From Burkholderia ubonensis (GTDB lineage: Bacteria; Pseudomonadota; Gammaproteobacteria; Burkholderiales; Burkholderiaceae): a DNA stretch of 64,000 nt. Positions within the stretch are counted from its first letter, which is position 1, and each line of letters begins with the position of its first letter. The stretch spans positions 1,736,001 through 1,800,000 of the forward strand of contig NZ_CP013420.1 in the NCBI RefSeq assembly GCF_001718695.1, written 5' to 3'. The translations under genes and the position numbers were made by a program. Below, piece by piece: positions 46,310 to 58,402 of the stretch. Under the pieces are notes generated by a model that saw only the letters and a list, made by a program, of their open reading frames with translations, did no database searches and was not told where the DNA came from.

Positions 46310-46565
46310 ATCGATTCACTGCCGCCACGCCTGATGCGCGCAACGGCTCCTTTCGCCTGCAGTAAAGTCTCGCGACTCGTCTGGCGTTGCGGCGCGCCGT
46401 CCGGGGACGGCGTGCGCAGCGCCCGCCAAAAAACAAATGTGCCCGGAGGGCCGCGAAGCCCGCCAGGCGTAGAGTCGATCCGGCCATCCGGAAGGAAAGA
46501 CAGACCGCTTGTCAGCCGCGCCGCGCGCGGCTCGCGCGCGGCGTACGGTGCTGTTGCAACCCGGC
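46310..46565. other. dnaK-dnaJ intergenic gap with a GC hairpin
   Basis: A 256-bp gap with no convincing gene. At 46519-46543 CGCCGCGCGC and GCGCGCGGCG form a perfect 10-bp hairpin with a five-base loop, 23 bp downstream of the dnaK stop on its strand. It lacks a T-run and may stop or stabilise dnaK mRNA. A dnaJ promoter may also lie here, but I could not assign one. Confidence 0.5.
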
Positions 46566-48515
<1,950 letters not shown>

Positions 48516-48603
48516 TTTTCCTAATCTCCAGAAATCCTTGATTGCTGCGCGAAAATTTGCTCTTTTTGGGCCGTTTCGCGCGCCGAATTCAACTCTGTTC
48601 CCG

Positions 48604-48631
48604 AAATAAGTCCGCTCGCGCCGTTTTCAAG
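48604..48631 (-). promoter_or_regulatory. sigma-32-like promoter of dnaK
   Basis: On the minus strand CTTGAAA (48625-48631) is followed after 13 bp by ACTTATTT (48604-48611). The -35 is a perfect heat-shock match (CTTGAAA); the -10 is weak compared with CCCCATNT. It lies about 90 bp before the dnaK ATG. Confidence 0.5.
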
Positions 48632-48662
48632 ACCCGACAAGCGATGCGGCTATTAAATTTTT

Positions 48663-49085
48663 TCAATCGCCGGACAGTGCCGGGTTGCCGGCCGCCGGAG
48701 CGCCGGCCGCCACGATCTTCGCCCGCGCTGCCGCCACCGCCGCCTGGAACTGCGCGAGACCATGCCAGCCGGTCGCACGGCCGAGCCGCCTGCCGCGGTG
48801 AAAGAACAACCACGTCGGCACGCCGTGCAGCCCGAAGCGTCGACCGAGGTCGCGGTGTTCGTAGACGTTGCTGTGGAACCACTTCAAGCCCAGCGCGCGA
48901 ATGGCGTCCGGCTGCGCGAGCATCGCCTTCTTCGCGATTTCGCAGTTGAAGCAGTCGACGCCCCAGAAGAACACCACGGCGAGCGCGTCGCCCGCGCCTG
49001 CGAGGCCGGCGTCGAACGTGTCGGCCGACAGCGCCTGCATGTCGAACGCGACGAACGCGGCCGGATCGACGCCGGCGGGCACCAT
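48663..49085 (-). CDS. thioredoxin-like protein between grpE and dnaK
   Basis: A 140-residue thioredoxin-fold protein. The active site reads FFWGVDCFNCEIAKKAM, so the CxxC is C-F-N-C rather than CGPC, and the cis-proline segment is GVPTWLFFHRGRRLGR. No signal peptide is visible, so it should be cytoplasmic. It starts 10 bp after the grpE stop, so it belongs to the heat-shock operon and may keep protein thiols reduced during stress. That role is inferred from context. Confidence 0.85.
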   Translation of the reverse strand: MVPAGVDPAAFVAFDMQALSADTFDAGLAGAGDALAVVFFWGVDCFNCEIAKKAMLAQPDAIRALGLKWFHSNVYEHRDLGRRFGLHGVPTWLFFHRGRRLGRATGWHGLAQFQAAVAAARAKIVAAGAPAAGNPALSGD

Positions 49086-49095
49086 GGCGGCAGCC

Positions 49096-49641
49096 TTACT
49101 TTGGTTGCGCGACCGTGACGAGCGCCGGGCGCAGCACGCGGTCGGCGATCGTATAGCCCTTCTGCAGCACGGTGACGACGGTGTTCGGCTCCTGCTCGGC
49201 CGGCACCATCGAGATCGCCTGGTGCAGGTGCGGATCGAACTTCTCGCCGACCGGGTTGATCGCGACGACGCGCCCCTTCTCGAGCGCGCTCGTCAGCTGG
49301 CGCAGCGTCAGCTCGACACCCTCGCGCACCTTCGCGAGGTCGCCGGACGTATCACCGACCGCCGCCTCGAGGCTGTCCAGCACCGGCAGCAGGTGCTCGG
49401 CAAAGCTCTCGATCGCGAATTTGTGCGCCTTCGCGACGTCGTCCTGCGCGCGGCGGCGCACGTTCTCGGTCTCGGCCTTCGCCCGCAGGAAGCTTTCCTG
49501 CAGCTCGGCGACCTTGGCTTGAGCCTCGGCGAGCGCCGCTTCGGCAGCCTCGGCGGCCGGCGCGGCGCCTTGCGCCGCCTGCGTCTCGCTGCCGATGTCT
49601 TCGGCCGATTGGGCAGCCGGGTTCTCTTGCGTATTTTCCAT
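49096..49641 (-). CDS. grpE: nucleotide exchange factor GrpE
   Basis: Dimeric exchange factor that releases ADP from DnaK. The 181-residue protein has an Ala/Glu-rich N-terminus, a long coiled coil ([20 protein letters not shown]), and the C-terminal beta domain containing [22 protein letters not shown] and [19 protein letters not shown] sigma-32-like promoter lies about 80 bp before the ATG. Confidence 0.97.
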   Translation of the reverse strand: MENTQENPAAQSAEDIGSETQAAQGAAPAAEAAEAALAEAQAKVAELQESFLRAKAETENVRRRAQDDVAKAHKFAIESFAEHLLPVLDSLEAAVGDTSGDLAKVREGVELTLRQLTSALEKGRVVAINPVGEKFDPHLHQAISMVPAEQEPNTVVTVLQKGYTIADRVLRPALVTVAQPK

Positions 49642-49983
49642 GTCGCTGAAAGTCGATTAGAGGTTGAAGCCAAATCGGCAACCGTCTGACGAATCGTCGA
49701 CGGCACCGCACATTACTGGTGCAGATAAGGGCGAAAACACCCACTTCAAGAGGGTCATTGTCGCGCATTCGCCAACGTCGCGAATCAACCGCGCCGTCTG
49801 CGGCAACCGCCGCCCGAGCGGTCGAAACGGCCTGTAACAACGCTTACCCGGCGAGTACTAGCCCGCCTCCGGACGCTGCACTACACTGCATTTCACGCAT
49901 CGGAGCGGCGCGTTTACCCTGACGCGACCGTTGCCCGAACTCCACCAGGCGCCATTTTCACCCGTCTTCTCGAGGGGAGTACC
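49642..49983. other. divergent gap upstream of grpE
   Basis: The 342-bp gap contains the grpE heat-shock promoter on its left part. To the right it holds the upstream region and Shine-Dalgarno (GAGGGGAG, 49972-49979) of a 53-codon gene on the plus strand. Nothing else is recognised. Confidence 0.55.
49723..49750 (-). promoter_or_regulatory. sigma-32-like promoter of grpE
   Basis: On the minus strand CTTGAA (49745-49750) and CCCTTATCT (49723-49731) are separated by 13 bp, close to the heat-shock consensus CTTGAAA with CCCCATNT. Confidence 0.75.
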
Positions 49984-50145
49984 GTGAAACTGACCTTTGC
50001 CATATCGGTGGTCGCGCTGGTACTCATTGCCGGCACCACCACCATCTGCCTGTCCGGGGCAGTCACCGACCGCACGACCGAATACGGCAGCGTACAGGCG
50101 ACGCTGGACCGGATGTTCAGCTCCCACCCGAAAATCTGTCGATGA
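49984..50145 (+). CDS. small secreted or membrane protein, 53 residues
   Basis: A short GTG-initiated gene with an excellent Shine-Dalgarno (GAGGGGAG five bases upstream). The product has one hydrophobic N-terminal segment (KLTFAISVVALVLIAGTTT) that could be a membrane anchor or signal peptide, followed by a small polar domain (SGAVTDRTTEYGSVQATLD) with a C-terminal Cys. Its last 29 bp overlap the end of hslR on the opposite strand. I recognise no family. Confidence 0.5.
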   Translation: MKLTFAISVVALVLIAGTTTICLSGAVTDRTTEYGSVQATLDRMFSSHPKICR

Positions 50146-50524
50146 TGCGACGGTCGCGTTTCGTCGGCCGGCCGTGCAGTTGGGCCGCCGGCTCGTGGAA
50201 CGTGCGTCGCCGCTCCTGCTCGGCGAGCCGCGCGGCCCGCCCGGATTCCGTCTCCGCGTAAAGCGTCTGCGCGACGCTCGCCGGCCCGCGCACGTCGCAC
50301 ACGCCCAGCACGGCAATTTGCCAGACGATGCCGTCGATCGCAATCTCGACCTCGTCGCCGACGCGCACCTCCTTGGCCGGCTTGACCGGCGCGCCGCCGA
50401 TCCGCACCCGCCCCTTGTCGACCGCGTCGGCCGCGAGCGAGCGCGTCTTGAAGAACCGGGCGGCCCACAGCCACTTGTCGATGCGCAGCCGCGCGCCCGG
50501 CTCGGTGGAAATCTTGTAGTTCAT
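50117..50524 (-). CDS. hslR: ribosome-associated heat shock protein HslR (Hsp15)
   Basis: RNA-binding S4-domain protein of 135 residues that recycles 50S subunits carrying nascent chains. The S4 region reads RIDKWLWAARFFKTRSLAADAVDKGRVRIGGAPVKPAKEVRVGDEVEI, followed by a basic tail (RRTFHEPAAQLHGRPTKRDRR). It begins 5 bp after the hemH stop, so they are co-transcribed. Confidence 0.92.
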   Translation of the reverse strand: MNYKISTEPGARLRIDKWLWAARFFKTRSLAADAVDKGRVRIGGAPVKPAKEVRVGDEVEIAIDGIVWQIAVLGVCDVRGPASVAQTLYAETESGRAARLAEQERRRTFHEPAAQLHGRPTKRDRRIIDRFSGGS

Positions 50525-50529
50525 CGCGT

Positions 50530-51594
50530 TCAACTCACCGTTTCCGGCTGCGCCGCCTTGACCGGCCAGCCCTGCAGATTCTCGGCGACGATCTCGCCGA
50601 GCGCGCCGATCCACGCATGCGCGCCGTTCAGGCACGGAATACGATGGAACGCCTTGCCGCCGCCCGCGATGAATTCGTCGCGCACTTCCATCCCGATCTC
50701 CTCGATCGTCTCGAGGCAGTCGGCCGTGAAGCCCGGACAGAACACGTCCGCGCGCCGCACGCCCGCTTCGCCGAGCTCGCGCAGCGTCGGCGCGGTGTAC
50801 GGCTGCAGCCATTCGGCCTTGCCGAAACGCGACTGGAAGGTCACGCGGCATTCGATCGTCGACAGCCCGAGCGCCGTCATCAGCAGCGCGGCCGTCTGCT
50901 GGCACTGGTCGTGATAGGGATCGCCGAGGTCGAGCGTGCGCTTCGGCACGCCGTGGAAGCTCAGCACCAGCTTGTCGCCGGCCGCGAAATCGGGTCGCCC
51001 TTGCTGCGCCCAGTATTGCCGCACCTGCTCGGCGAGCGCATGGATATAGGCCGGATGGTCGGCGTAATGACGCACGGTGCGAACTTCCGGCTGGTTGCGC
51101 ATGCGCGCGAGCGCGTTGAACGCCGCGTCGAAGGCGGTCGCCGTCGTCGACGCGGAATATTGCGGATACATCGGCATCAGCAGCACGCGCTCGACGCCGG
51201 CGCGCTTGAGCTGCGCGAGCACCTGCGCGATGCTCGGGCTGCCGTAGCGCATCGCGTAGTCGACCAGCACCTGATAGCCGTTCGACGCGAGCAGGTGGCG
51301 CACGCCGTCGACCTGGCGCTCGGTGTGCACGCGCAGCGGCGAGCCTTCGGGCATCCACACGGCCGCGTATTTCTTCGCGGACGCGCGGCCGCGCAACGGC
51401 AGGATCAGCGTGCGCAGCAGGACCTGCCAGACCGCCTGCGGGATTTCGACCACGCGGGGATCGGACAGGAATTCGGCGAGATAGCGACGGACCGCGCGCG
51501 GCGTCGGAGCGTCGGGCGTGCCGAGGTTGATCAGCAGCACCGCGATGCGATGGGCGGCCGCGACGCTCGATGGCGGCTCAAGATCGAAGCGCAT
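50530..51594 (-). CDS. hemH: ferrochelatase
   Basis: Inserts iron into protoporphyrin IX in the last step of haem synthesis. The 354-residue protein contains [20 protein letters not shown] at the start, [27 protein letters not shown], and the catalytic His in [21 protein letters not shown], with [16 protein letters not shown] near the end. The ATG at 51594 gives the standard start MRFDLEP. It is downstream of hrcA (138 bp) and upstream of hslR. Confidence 0.96.
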   Translation of the reverse strand: MRFDLEPPSSVAAAHRIAVLLINLGTPDAPTPRAVRRYLAEFLSDPRVVEIPQAVWQVLLRTLILPLRGRASAKKYAAVWMPEGSPLRVHTERQVDGVRHLLASNGYQVLVDYAMRYGSPSIAQVLAQLKRAGVERVLLMPMYPQYSASTTATAFDAAFNALARMRNQPEVRTVRHYADHPAYIHALAEQVRQYWAQQGRPDFAAGDKLVLSFHGVPKRTLDLGDPYHDQCQQTAALLMTALGLSTIECRVTFQSRFGKAEWLQPYTAPTLRELGEAGVRRADVFCPGFTADCLETIEEIGMEVRDEFIAGGGKAFHRIPCLNGAHAWIGALGEIVAENLQGWPVKAAQPETVS

Positions 51595-51732
51595 AAGCAG
51601 GGACGTGCTCGAGGCACGGAACCGGACGGCTTTCAATTATAGCGGGCCGTCCTGCAACGGGTGACTGGCCGTTCGGCCGATTGCGGCGCGCAGCGCGCCG
51701 CGGCACGATGGCGGGACCGGCCATCGGAGCGG

Positions 51733-52755
51733 TTATTGCTGGCTGAGCGTGAGCGACAGCAGGCGCGCGGTGATGTCGACGATCGGGATCACCCGGTTGT
51801 ACGCCATCCGGGTCGGGCCGATCACGCCGAGCGTGCCGACGATCTGGCCGTTCACCTCGTAGGGCGCGGTGACGACGCTCATTTCCTCGATCGGCACGAG
51901 CGTCGATTCGCCGCCGATGAAGATCTGCACGCCCTGCGCATGGCTCGACACGTCGAGCAGCTGCAGGAGGCCGGTCTTCTGGTCGAACACGTCGAACAGC
52001 TTGCGCAGCCGCGCCATGTCGGACGACAGGTCGGCGACCTCGAGCAGGTTGCGCTCGCCGGAAATGAGCACGGTGTCTTCCGTATCCGGCACCTCGGTGC
52101 TCGCGGTCACGGCCGCGTGCATCAGCGCGGTCATGTCGCCGCGCAGCTGGTCGATCTCGTCGCGCAGGCGGCGGCGCACCTCGTCGAACGACAGGCCGGC
52201 GAAATGCGCGTTGATGTAGTTGGACGCCTCGGTCAGCTGCGACGGCGAGTAGTCGCGCGGCGTCGCGAGCATCCGGTTCTGCACGTCGCCTTCGGGGGTG
52301 ACGATGATGAGCAGGATGCGCTTGTCGGACAGGCGCATGAACTCGATCTGCTTGAACACGTGGCTGCGGCGCGGCGTCAGCACGACACCCGCGAACTGCG
52401 ACAGGTTCGACAGCACGCTCGCCGCGGCCGCGACCACCTTCTGCTGCGGCTCGCCGGCCTGCAGCGTGGTCTGGACCTGGCGGGCGACCGCCTCGGCGTC
52501 GATCGGCGTCTCGACCGTCAGCATCGTGTCGACGAACAGGCGGTAGCCGCGCGGGGTCGGCACCCGGCCGGCCGACGTGTGCGGGCTCGAGACGAGGCCG
52601 AGCTCCTCCAGGTCGGACATCACGTTGCGGATCGTCGCCGGGCTCAGTTCCAGCCCGGAATAACGAGACAACGTGCGCGATCCGACCGGCTGACCGTCGG
52701 CGATATACCGATCGATCAGGGTTTTCAGGAGGGTTCGTGCGCGAGGATCTAGCAT
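51733..52755 (-). CDS. hrcA: heat-inducible transcription repressor HrcA
   Basis: Repressor that binds CIRCE elements of groE operons and is inactivated by heat. The 340-residue protein starts [31 protein letters not shown], followed by the winged helix [31 protein letters not shown] and the conserved C-terminal [27 protein letters not shown]. It is divergent from nadK. I see no CIRCE copy near it or the dnaK operon, so here dnaK is probably controlled by sigma-32 alone. Confidence 0.97.
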   Translation of the reverse strand: MLDPRARTLLKTLIDRYIADGQPVGSRTLSRYSGLELSPATIRNVMSDLEELGLVSSPHTSAGRVPTPRGYRLFVDTMLTVETPIDAEAVARQVQTTLQAGEPQQKVVAAAASVLSNLSQFAGVVLTPRRSHVFKQIEFMRLSDKRILLIIVTPEGDVQNRMLATPRDYSPSQLTEASNYINAHFAGLSFDEVRRRLRDEIDQLRGDMTALMHAAVTASTEVPDTEDTVLISGERNLLEVADLSSDMARLRKLFDVFDQKTGLLQLLDVSSHAQGVQIFIGGESTLVPIEEMSVVTAPYEVNGQIVGTLGVIGPTRMAYNRVIPIVDITARLLSLTLSQQ

Positions 52756-52888
52756 GGTAGAAAATTTTAGCGCAACCGCGCGACTGCGGCGAGTGGCCGC
52801 GCCCGGCACGCAAACGGGCCGGGCGCGGCGCCCGGGGCCGCAAACGCAAACGGTTCTTTTCGTCAACGAGCTATGGTGTAATGCCGCC

Positions 52889-53797
52889 ATGAAAACCGGT
52901 AATCAGTTCCATACTGTCGCGCTCGTCGGCCGGAGCAACACGCCCGGCATCGCCGAGCCGCTCGCCACGCTTGCCGATTGCCTCGCGGAGCGGGGCTTCG
53001 AGGTGGTGTTCGAAGCCGACACCGCTCGCGAGTTCGGCATCGCCGGCTACCCGGCGCTCACCCCGGCCGAGATCGGGGCGCGCGCCGACGTGGCGGTCGT
53101 GCTGGGCGGCGACGGCACGATGCTCGGCATCGGCCGGCAGCTCGCGCCGTACAAGACGCCGCTGATCGGGATCAACCACGGGCGGCTCGGCTTCGTCACG
53201 GACATCGCGGCGGCCGACATGCAGGCGCGCGTCCCGGTGATGCTGTCCGGCAAGTTCGAGCGCGAGGAACGGTCGCTGCTCGAGGCCCGGATCATGCGCA
53301 ACGGCGAACCGATCTACCACGCGCTCGCGTTCAACGACGTCGTCGTGAACCGCAGCGGCTTTTCCGGGATGGTCGAGCTGCGCGCGACGGTGGACGGCCG
53401 GTACATGTACAACCAGCGCTCGGACGGCCTGATCGTCGCGACGCCGACCGGCTCGACCGCGTACGCGCTGTCGTCGGCCGGGCCGATCCTCCATCCGCAG
53501 CTGCAGGGCATCGTGCTCGTGCCGATCGCGCCGCATGCGCTGTCGAACCGGCCGATCGTGCTGCCCGACGACACCAGGATCGCGATCCAGATCGTCGGCG
53601 GGCGCGACGTCAACGTGAATTTCGACATGCAGTCGTTCACCGCGCTCGAACTGAACGACACGATCGAGGTGCGCCGCTCGAAGCACACCGTGCCGTTCCT
53701 GCACCCGATCGGCTACAGCTATTACGCGACGCTGCGCAAGAAGCTGCACTGGAACGAGCACGCATCGAACGAAGACGACGACGACACGGCGTCCTGA
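52889..53797 (+). CDS. nadK: NAD kinase
   Basis: Phosphorylates NAD to NADP. The 302-residue protein shows the GGDGT motif in [27 protein letters not shown] and [26 protein letters not shown], plus a C-terminal core ending at the DDDD-rich tail. It is divergent from hrcA and lies 19 bp upstream of recN on the same strand. Confidence 0.97.
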   Translation: MKTGNQFHTVALVGRSNTPGIAEPLATLADCLAERGFEVVFEADTAREFGIAGYPALTPAEIGARADVAVVLGGDGTMLGIGRQLAPYKTPLIGINHGRLGFVTDIAAADMQARVPVMLSGKFEREERSLLEARIMRNGEPIYHALAFNDVVVNRSGFSGMVELRATVDGRYMYNQRSDGLIVATPTGSTAYALSSAGPILHPQLQGIVLVPIAPHALSNRPIVLPDDTRIAIQIVGGRDVNVNFDMQSFTALELNDTIEVRRSKHTVPFLHPIGYSYYATLRKKLHWNEHASNEDDDDTAS

Positions 53798-53816
53798 CGC
53801 CCAACCGCCCGACACC

Positions 53817-55466
53817 ATGCTCCGCCACCTCTCGATCCGCGACTTCGTCATCGTCGCCGCGCTCGATCTCGAATTCGACAGCGGCTTTACCGTCTTCTCC
53901 GGCGAAACCGGCGCCGGCAAATCGATCCTGATCGACGCGCTCGCGCTGGCGCTCGGCGAACGCGCCGACGCGAGCGTCGTGCGCACCGGCTGCGGCCGCG
54001 CCGATATCACCGCCGAATTCACCCAGCACGACCGCGTCGCGCGCTGGCTCGACGAGCACGCGTTCGACGCCGAGGACACCGTGATGCTGCGCCGCGTGAT
54101 CGACGCGAACGGCCGCTCGCGCGCGTTCATCAACGGCACCAGCGCGACGCTCGCGCAACTGCGCGAGGTCGGCGAGATGCTCGTCGACATCCACGGCCAG
54201 CACGCGCACCAGTTGCTGATGCGGCCGGATGCGCAGCGCGAGCTGTTCGACACCCATGCCGGGCTCGTCGCCGACGCCGCGAACGTCGCGCGCGCGTGGC
54301 GCGTGTGGCGCGACGCGACCCAGGCGATCGACGCGGCGAAGGCGCACGAGCGCGAACTGCAGCTCGAACGCGAAAAGCTCGCGTGGCAGCTCGCCGAGCT
54401 CGACAAGCTCGCGCCGCAGCCCGGCGAATGGGACGAGGTCAGCAACGAGCACAAGCGCCTGTCGCATTCGGCGAACCTGATCGACGGCGTGCAGGGCGCG
54501 CTCAACGCGCTGTCCGAAGCGGACGACGCGATGCTCGCGCAGCTCGGCGCGATCGTGTCGAAGCTGCGCAGCCTCGCCGACTACGATCCGGCGCTCGGCG
54601 ATGCGCTCGCGTCGCTCGAGCCGGCCGAAATCCAGCTGCAGGAGGCCGTCTACTCGCTGTCGCACTACGCGCAGCGCCTCGACCTCGACCCGAACCGGCT
54701 CGCGCAGGTCGAAACGCGTCTCGACGCGCTGCATTCGACCGCCCGCAAATTCCGCCTGCCGCCCGACACGCTGCACGAGGAGCACGCGGCGCGGCGCGCG
54801 CAGCTGGCCGCGCTCGACGCCGCCGCCGACCTCGGTGCGCTGCACGCCGCGCAGGCCAAGGCATGGGACGCTTACGTCACTGACGCGAAACGCCTGTCGA
54901 AGGCGCGCGCGCAGGCGGCCAAGGCGCTCGGCACGGCCGTGACCGCCGGCATGCAGGAGCTGTCGATGGCGGGCGGCAGCTTCGAGGTCGCGCTCGTGCC
55001 GCTCGCCGACGGCGGCCCGCACGGCCTCGAACAGGTCGAGTTCCGCGTCGCCGGGCACCCGGGCGTGCCGCTGCGGCCGCTCGCGAAGGTCGCGTCGGGC
55101 GGCGAGCTCGCGCGGGTCAGCCTCGCGCTCGCGGTCATTGCGAGCGCCGCGAGCCCGACGCCGACGCTGATCTTCGACGAAGTCGACACCGGGATCGGCG
55201 GCGGCGTCGCCGAAGTGGTCGGCCGGCTGCTGCACCAGCTGGGCCGCGACCGGCAGGTGCTGTGCGTGACCCATCTGCCGCAGGTCGCGGCGCGCGGCGA
55301 CCAGCACTTCCAGGTCGCCAAGGGCGCCGACGACAACGGCGGCACCGTGTCGACGGTCGTCCCGCTCGACAAGGCGAGCCGCGTCGAGGAAGTCGCGCGG
55401 ATGCTCGGCGGGCTCGAGATCACGGCGACGACGCGCAAGCACGCGAAGGAAATGCTGGCGGCCTGA
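53817..55466 (+). CDS. recN: DNA repair protein RecN
   Basis: SMC-like ATPase of 549 residues acting in double-strand break repair. It has Walker A GETGAGKSILIDALALALGERA, a central coiled coil (about residues 150-360), the signature ASGGELARVSLALAVI, and Walker B TLIFDEVDTGIGGGVAEVVG. Its start is 19 bp after nadK and it ends convergent with glnE, with a 131-bp gap holding no clear terminator. Confidence 0.96.
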   Translation: MLRHLSIRDFVIVAALDLEFDSGFTVFSGETGAGKSILIDALALALGERADASVVRTGCGRADITAEFTQHDRVARWLDEHAFDAEDTVMLRRVIDANGRSRAFINGTSATLAQLREVGEMLVDIHGQHAHQLLMRPDAQRELFDTHAGLVADAANVARAWRVWRDATQAIDAAKAHERELQLEREKLAWQLAELDKLAPQPGEWDEVSNEHKRLSHSANLIDGVQGALNALSEADDAMLAQLGAIVSKLRSLADYDPALGDALASLEPAEIQLQEAVYSLSHYAQRLDLDPNRLAQVETRLDALHSTARKFRLPPDTLHEEHAARRAQLAALDAAADLGALHAAQAKAWDAYVTDAKRLSKARAQAAKALGTAVTAGMQELSMAGGSFEVALVPLADGGPHGLEQVEFRVAGHPGVPLRPLAKVASGGELARVSLALAVIASAASPTPTLIFDEVDTGIGGGVAEVVGRLLHQLGRDRQVLCVTHLPQVAARGDQHFQVAKGADDNGGTVSTVVPLDKASRVEEVARMLGGLEITATTRKHAKEMLAA

Positions 55467-55597
55467 CGGGCCGCTCTGCCGCGGAAAGCGGTTGGGGCTC
55501 GGGGCTCGATCCCGGATTCAGATTCGGCCTCGAGCCAGGGTGACAAGCCGCGAGCTTCGACCGCCCGCCCCCAACCGCGTTCAAAGCCGAACCACCG

Positions 55598-58402
55598 TCA
55601 GCCCGCAGTCCCTGCCGCCCCGAACACCCGCTCCCACAACGCCGTCACCACCGCCCGCTCGTCGGCGACCGTCGCCGGATCGACCCGCGCCTTCTCCATC
55701 CCGTCGAGCCGCAGCTTGTGCTGCAGCTTCCGGTACGTGCGATAGGCCGCGCCGACGCGTTCGGCTTCCGCCTCGCTGCTCATCAGCCCGAAGCGCGCGA
55801 CCTCGCGCAGCAGCGCGATGTTGCCGGTATTGCGAATCAGCTCCGGGTCGCGCGACGCATGCAGCAGCACCCAGTACTGGACGATGAACTCGATGTCCAC
55901 CATCCCGCCGCGGTCGTGCTTCAGGTCGAACAGCTCGCCGTGGTTCGGATGGCCGGCGAACACCTTGTCGCGCATGTCGACGATTTCCTTCGCGAGCACG
56001 GCCGCGTCGCGCGGCATCGTCAGCACCTGCCGGCGGATCGCCTCGAACGCCGCGCCGATCTGCGCGTCACCCGCGCTGTAGCGCGCCCGCGTCAGCGCCT
56101 GGTGCTCCCAGACCCACGCGGTGTTCGCCGCGTCGCCCTCGCGCAGCTGGTAGCGGCGGAACGCGTCGAGATCGGTGACGAGCAGCCCGGCCTCGCCGTT
56201 CGGCCGCAGCCGCAGGTCGATGTCGAACAGCGCGCCCGCGCCGGTCGCCGTCGTCAGCCACGTGATCAGCCGCCGCGTGAACGTCGTGTAGACGTCCGCC
56301 GCGCGCTCGTCCGGGTCGTCGTACAGGAAAATCAGGTCGAGATCCGACGCATAGCCGAGCTCCTTGCCGCCCAGCTTGCCGTACGCGATCACCGCAAACT
56401 TCGGCACGTCGCGGTGGCGCTTCGCGAGCTGCGACCAGACGATCTCGATCGTCACGTCGAGCACGGCGTCGGCCAGCTCGGACAAGCGGTCGCTGATGTG
56501 CTCGACCGACAGCTGCCCGGCGAGATCGATCAGCAGGATGCGGAACACCTCCGCGTGCTGCGCGTGGCGCAGCAGGTCCATCTGCTGCTCGGGGCCGTCG
56601 GCCGCCGCGAGCCGCGCGCGCAGCGCATGCTTGAACGCGGGCCAGTCGAACGGGCTCGCGATCGCCTCGTCGTCGAGCAGCTCGTCGAGCAGCTGCGGAT
56701 GCCGGATCAGGTAGCCGCCGCCCCAGCGCGTCGCGCCGAGCACCGACAGCACGCGGTCCAGCGCCGCCGGGTACTCGGTCAGCAGCGCGAGATAGACGCC
56801 GCGCCGGCTGACCGTCTCGAGCAGGTCGAACAGCCGCACGATCGTGTCGTCGCGGTGCGCGGCGTCGATCCGCGGCGCCGCCTCGAGCGCGCGCTGCGCG
56901 ACGCTGTCGAAGCGCTGGCGGCTCTTTTCCGCGAGGCCCGTGTAGCGCGACGAGCGCCAGACCGCACGCAGGCGCGTCAGCACGGCCTGCGGATCGCCGA
57001 AACCGAGGCTTTCCAGACGGGCCGCCAGCGTATCGTCCGTGCCGTCGTCGGCGAGCGCACCGCTCCAGATCCAGGCTGCCTCGCTGTCGTCGGCGGCTCC
57101 GCATGGCCCGCCGCTGACCTTGTCCGCGAAGATCTGGTCGAACTGCGCCTCGACGAAGGTCCGGTGGCCGTCGAGCACCGTCATCAGCGCCGCATAGTCG
57201 GCCAGGCCGAGCGATGCCGCCAGCGCCGCGCGCTCGTCGGCGTCGACCGGCATCGCGTGCGTCTGCGCGTCGTTGCGGTATTGCAGCCGGTGCTCGAGCG
57301 TGCGCAGGAAGCGGTACGCGTCGGCGAGCCGCGCCTCGACGTCGTCGCCGATCAGCCCGCGCGCCTGCGCATGGCGCAGCACGGCGAGCGTCGGCCGCAC
57401 GCGAAAGCCCGCGTCCTGGCCCCCGCGGATCAGCTGGAACACCTGCGCGCTGAATTCGATCTCGCGGATCCCGCCGCGCCCGAGCTTGATGTCGTCGGCC
57501 TTGTCCGGCCGCATCGACGCGCGGCGCGCCGCTTCCTGGCGGATCTGCTGATGCAGCGAGCGGATCGCGCCGATCACGCCGAAATCCAGGTAGCGCCGGT
57601 AGACGAACGGCTTGACGATCGCGTCGAGCTGCGTCGCGAGCCGCCGGGCCGCGTCGCTTTGCCCTTCCGACACGAGCCGGCCCTTGATCCACGCGTAGCG
57701 CTCCCACTCGCGCCCCTGCACGTAGAAATATTCCTCGAGCATCCCGATGCTGCAGACGAGCGGCCCGGAATCGCCGTTCGGGCGCAGCCGCATGTCGACG
57801 CGGAACACGTAGCCGTCGGCCGTCACTTCGGACAGCACGCCGATCAGGCGCCGGCCGAGCCGCGTGAAGTATTCCTGCGTCGACAACGCCGCGCGGGTGC
57901 CGCCCGCCGTCTCGCCGTCGTCCTCGTAGACGAAGATCAGGTCGATGTCGGACGACACGTTCAGCTCGCGCCCGCCCAGCTTACCCATCCCGACCACGCC
58001 GAGCACGACGCGCTGGCCGTCGGCGCCGCGCGGCTCGCCGTACAGCGCGTCGAGCTCGGCCGACAGCAGCGCGAGCGCGCGCTGCACGGCCACCTCGGCG
58101 AGATCGGTCATCGCGCCCGTGACCTCGGCGACGTCGGCAAGCCCGCGCAGGTCGCGCTCGGCGACCGCGCCGAACACCTCGGCGCGCAACTGGCGGAGCG
58201 CCTTCTTGAACTGGTCCTCGGTCGGCGCGGCCGCTCCGGCGAGCGCCGCGAGCAACTCGTCGAGCCGCGTTTCGAGCTGCGCGCGGGACAAGGGGGCAGC
58301 CGCCCACGCGGCGATCCGGCCGGCGAGCGCGGGGCGCGCCGCGACCGCGCGCGCCAGATAGTGGGAATAGGACGTGCTGATCAGGGCTGAAGCGTCGGTC
58401 AT
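55598..58402 (-). CDS. glnE: glutamine synthetase adenylyltransferase / deadenylyltransferase
   Basis: Bifunctional enzyme that adenylylates and deadenylylates glutamine synthetase according to nitrogen state. The 934-residue protein has two nucleotidyltransferase domains, each with the G-x-G-S-D-x-D pattern: GMGKLGGRELNVSSDIDLIFVYED in the N-terminal half and AYGKLGGKELGYASDLDLIFLYDD in the C-terminal half, connected by the regulatory middle region. It is divergent from yhdP. Confidence 0.96.
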   Translation of the reverse strand: MTDASALISTSYSHYLARAVAARPALAGRIAAWAAAPLSRAQLETRLDELLAALAGAAAPTEDQFKKALRQLRAEVFGAVAERDLRGLADVAEVTGAMTDLAEVAVQRALALLSAELDALYGEPRGADGQRVVLGVVGMGKLGGRELNVSSDIDLIFVYEDDGETAGGTRAALSTQEYFTRLGRRLIGVLSEVTADGYVFRVDMRLRPNGDSGPLVCSIGMLEEYFYVQGREWERYAWIKGRLVSEGQSDAARRLATQLDAIVKPFVYRRYLDFGVIGAIRSLHQQIRQEAARRASMRPDKADDIKLGRGGIREIEFSAQVFQLIRGGQDAGFRVRPTLAVLRHAQARGLIGDDVEARLADAYRFLRTLEHRLQYRNDAQTHAMPVDADERAALAASLGLADYAALMTVLDGHRTFVEAQFDQIFADKVSGGPCGAADDSEAAWIWSGALADDGTDDTLAARLESLGFGDPQAVLTRLRAVWRSSRYTGLAEKSRQRFDSVAQRALEAAPRIDAAHRDDTIVRLFDLLETVSRRGVYLALLTEYPAALDRVLSVLGATRWGGGYLIRHPQLLDELLDDEAIASPFDWPAFKHALRARLAAADGPEQQMDLLRHAQHAEVFRILLIDLAGQLSVEHISDRLSELADAVLDVTIEIVWSQLAKRHRDVPKFAVIAYGKLGGKELGYASDLDLIFLYDDPDERAADVYTTFTRRLITWLTTATGAGALFDIDLRLRPNGEAGLLVTDLDAFRRYQLREGDAANTAWVWEHQALTRARYSAGDAQIGAAFEAIRRQVLTMPRDAAVLAKEIVDMRDKVFAGHPNHGELFDLKHDRGGMVDIEFIVQYWVLLHASRDPELIRNTGNIALLREVARFGLMSSEAEAERVGAAYRTYRKLQHKLRLDGMEKARVDPATVADERAVVTALWERVFGAAGTAG

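Noticed and set aside
51656..52890. CIRCE element near hrcA or dnaK
   Set aside because: No TTAGCACTC/GAGTGCTAA inverted repeat could be found in the gaps around hrcA or the dnaK operon.
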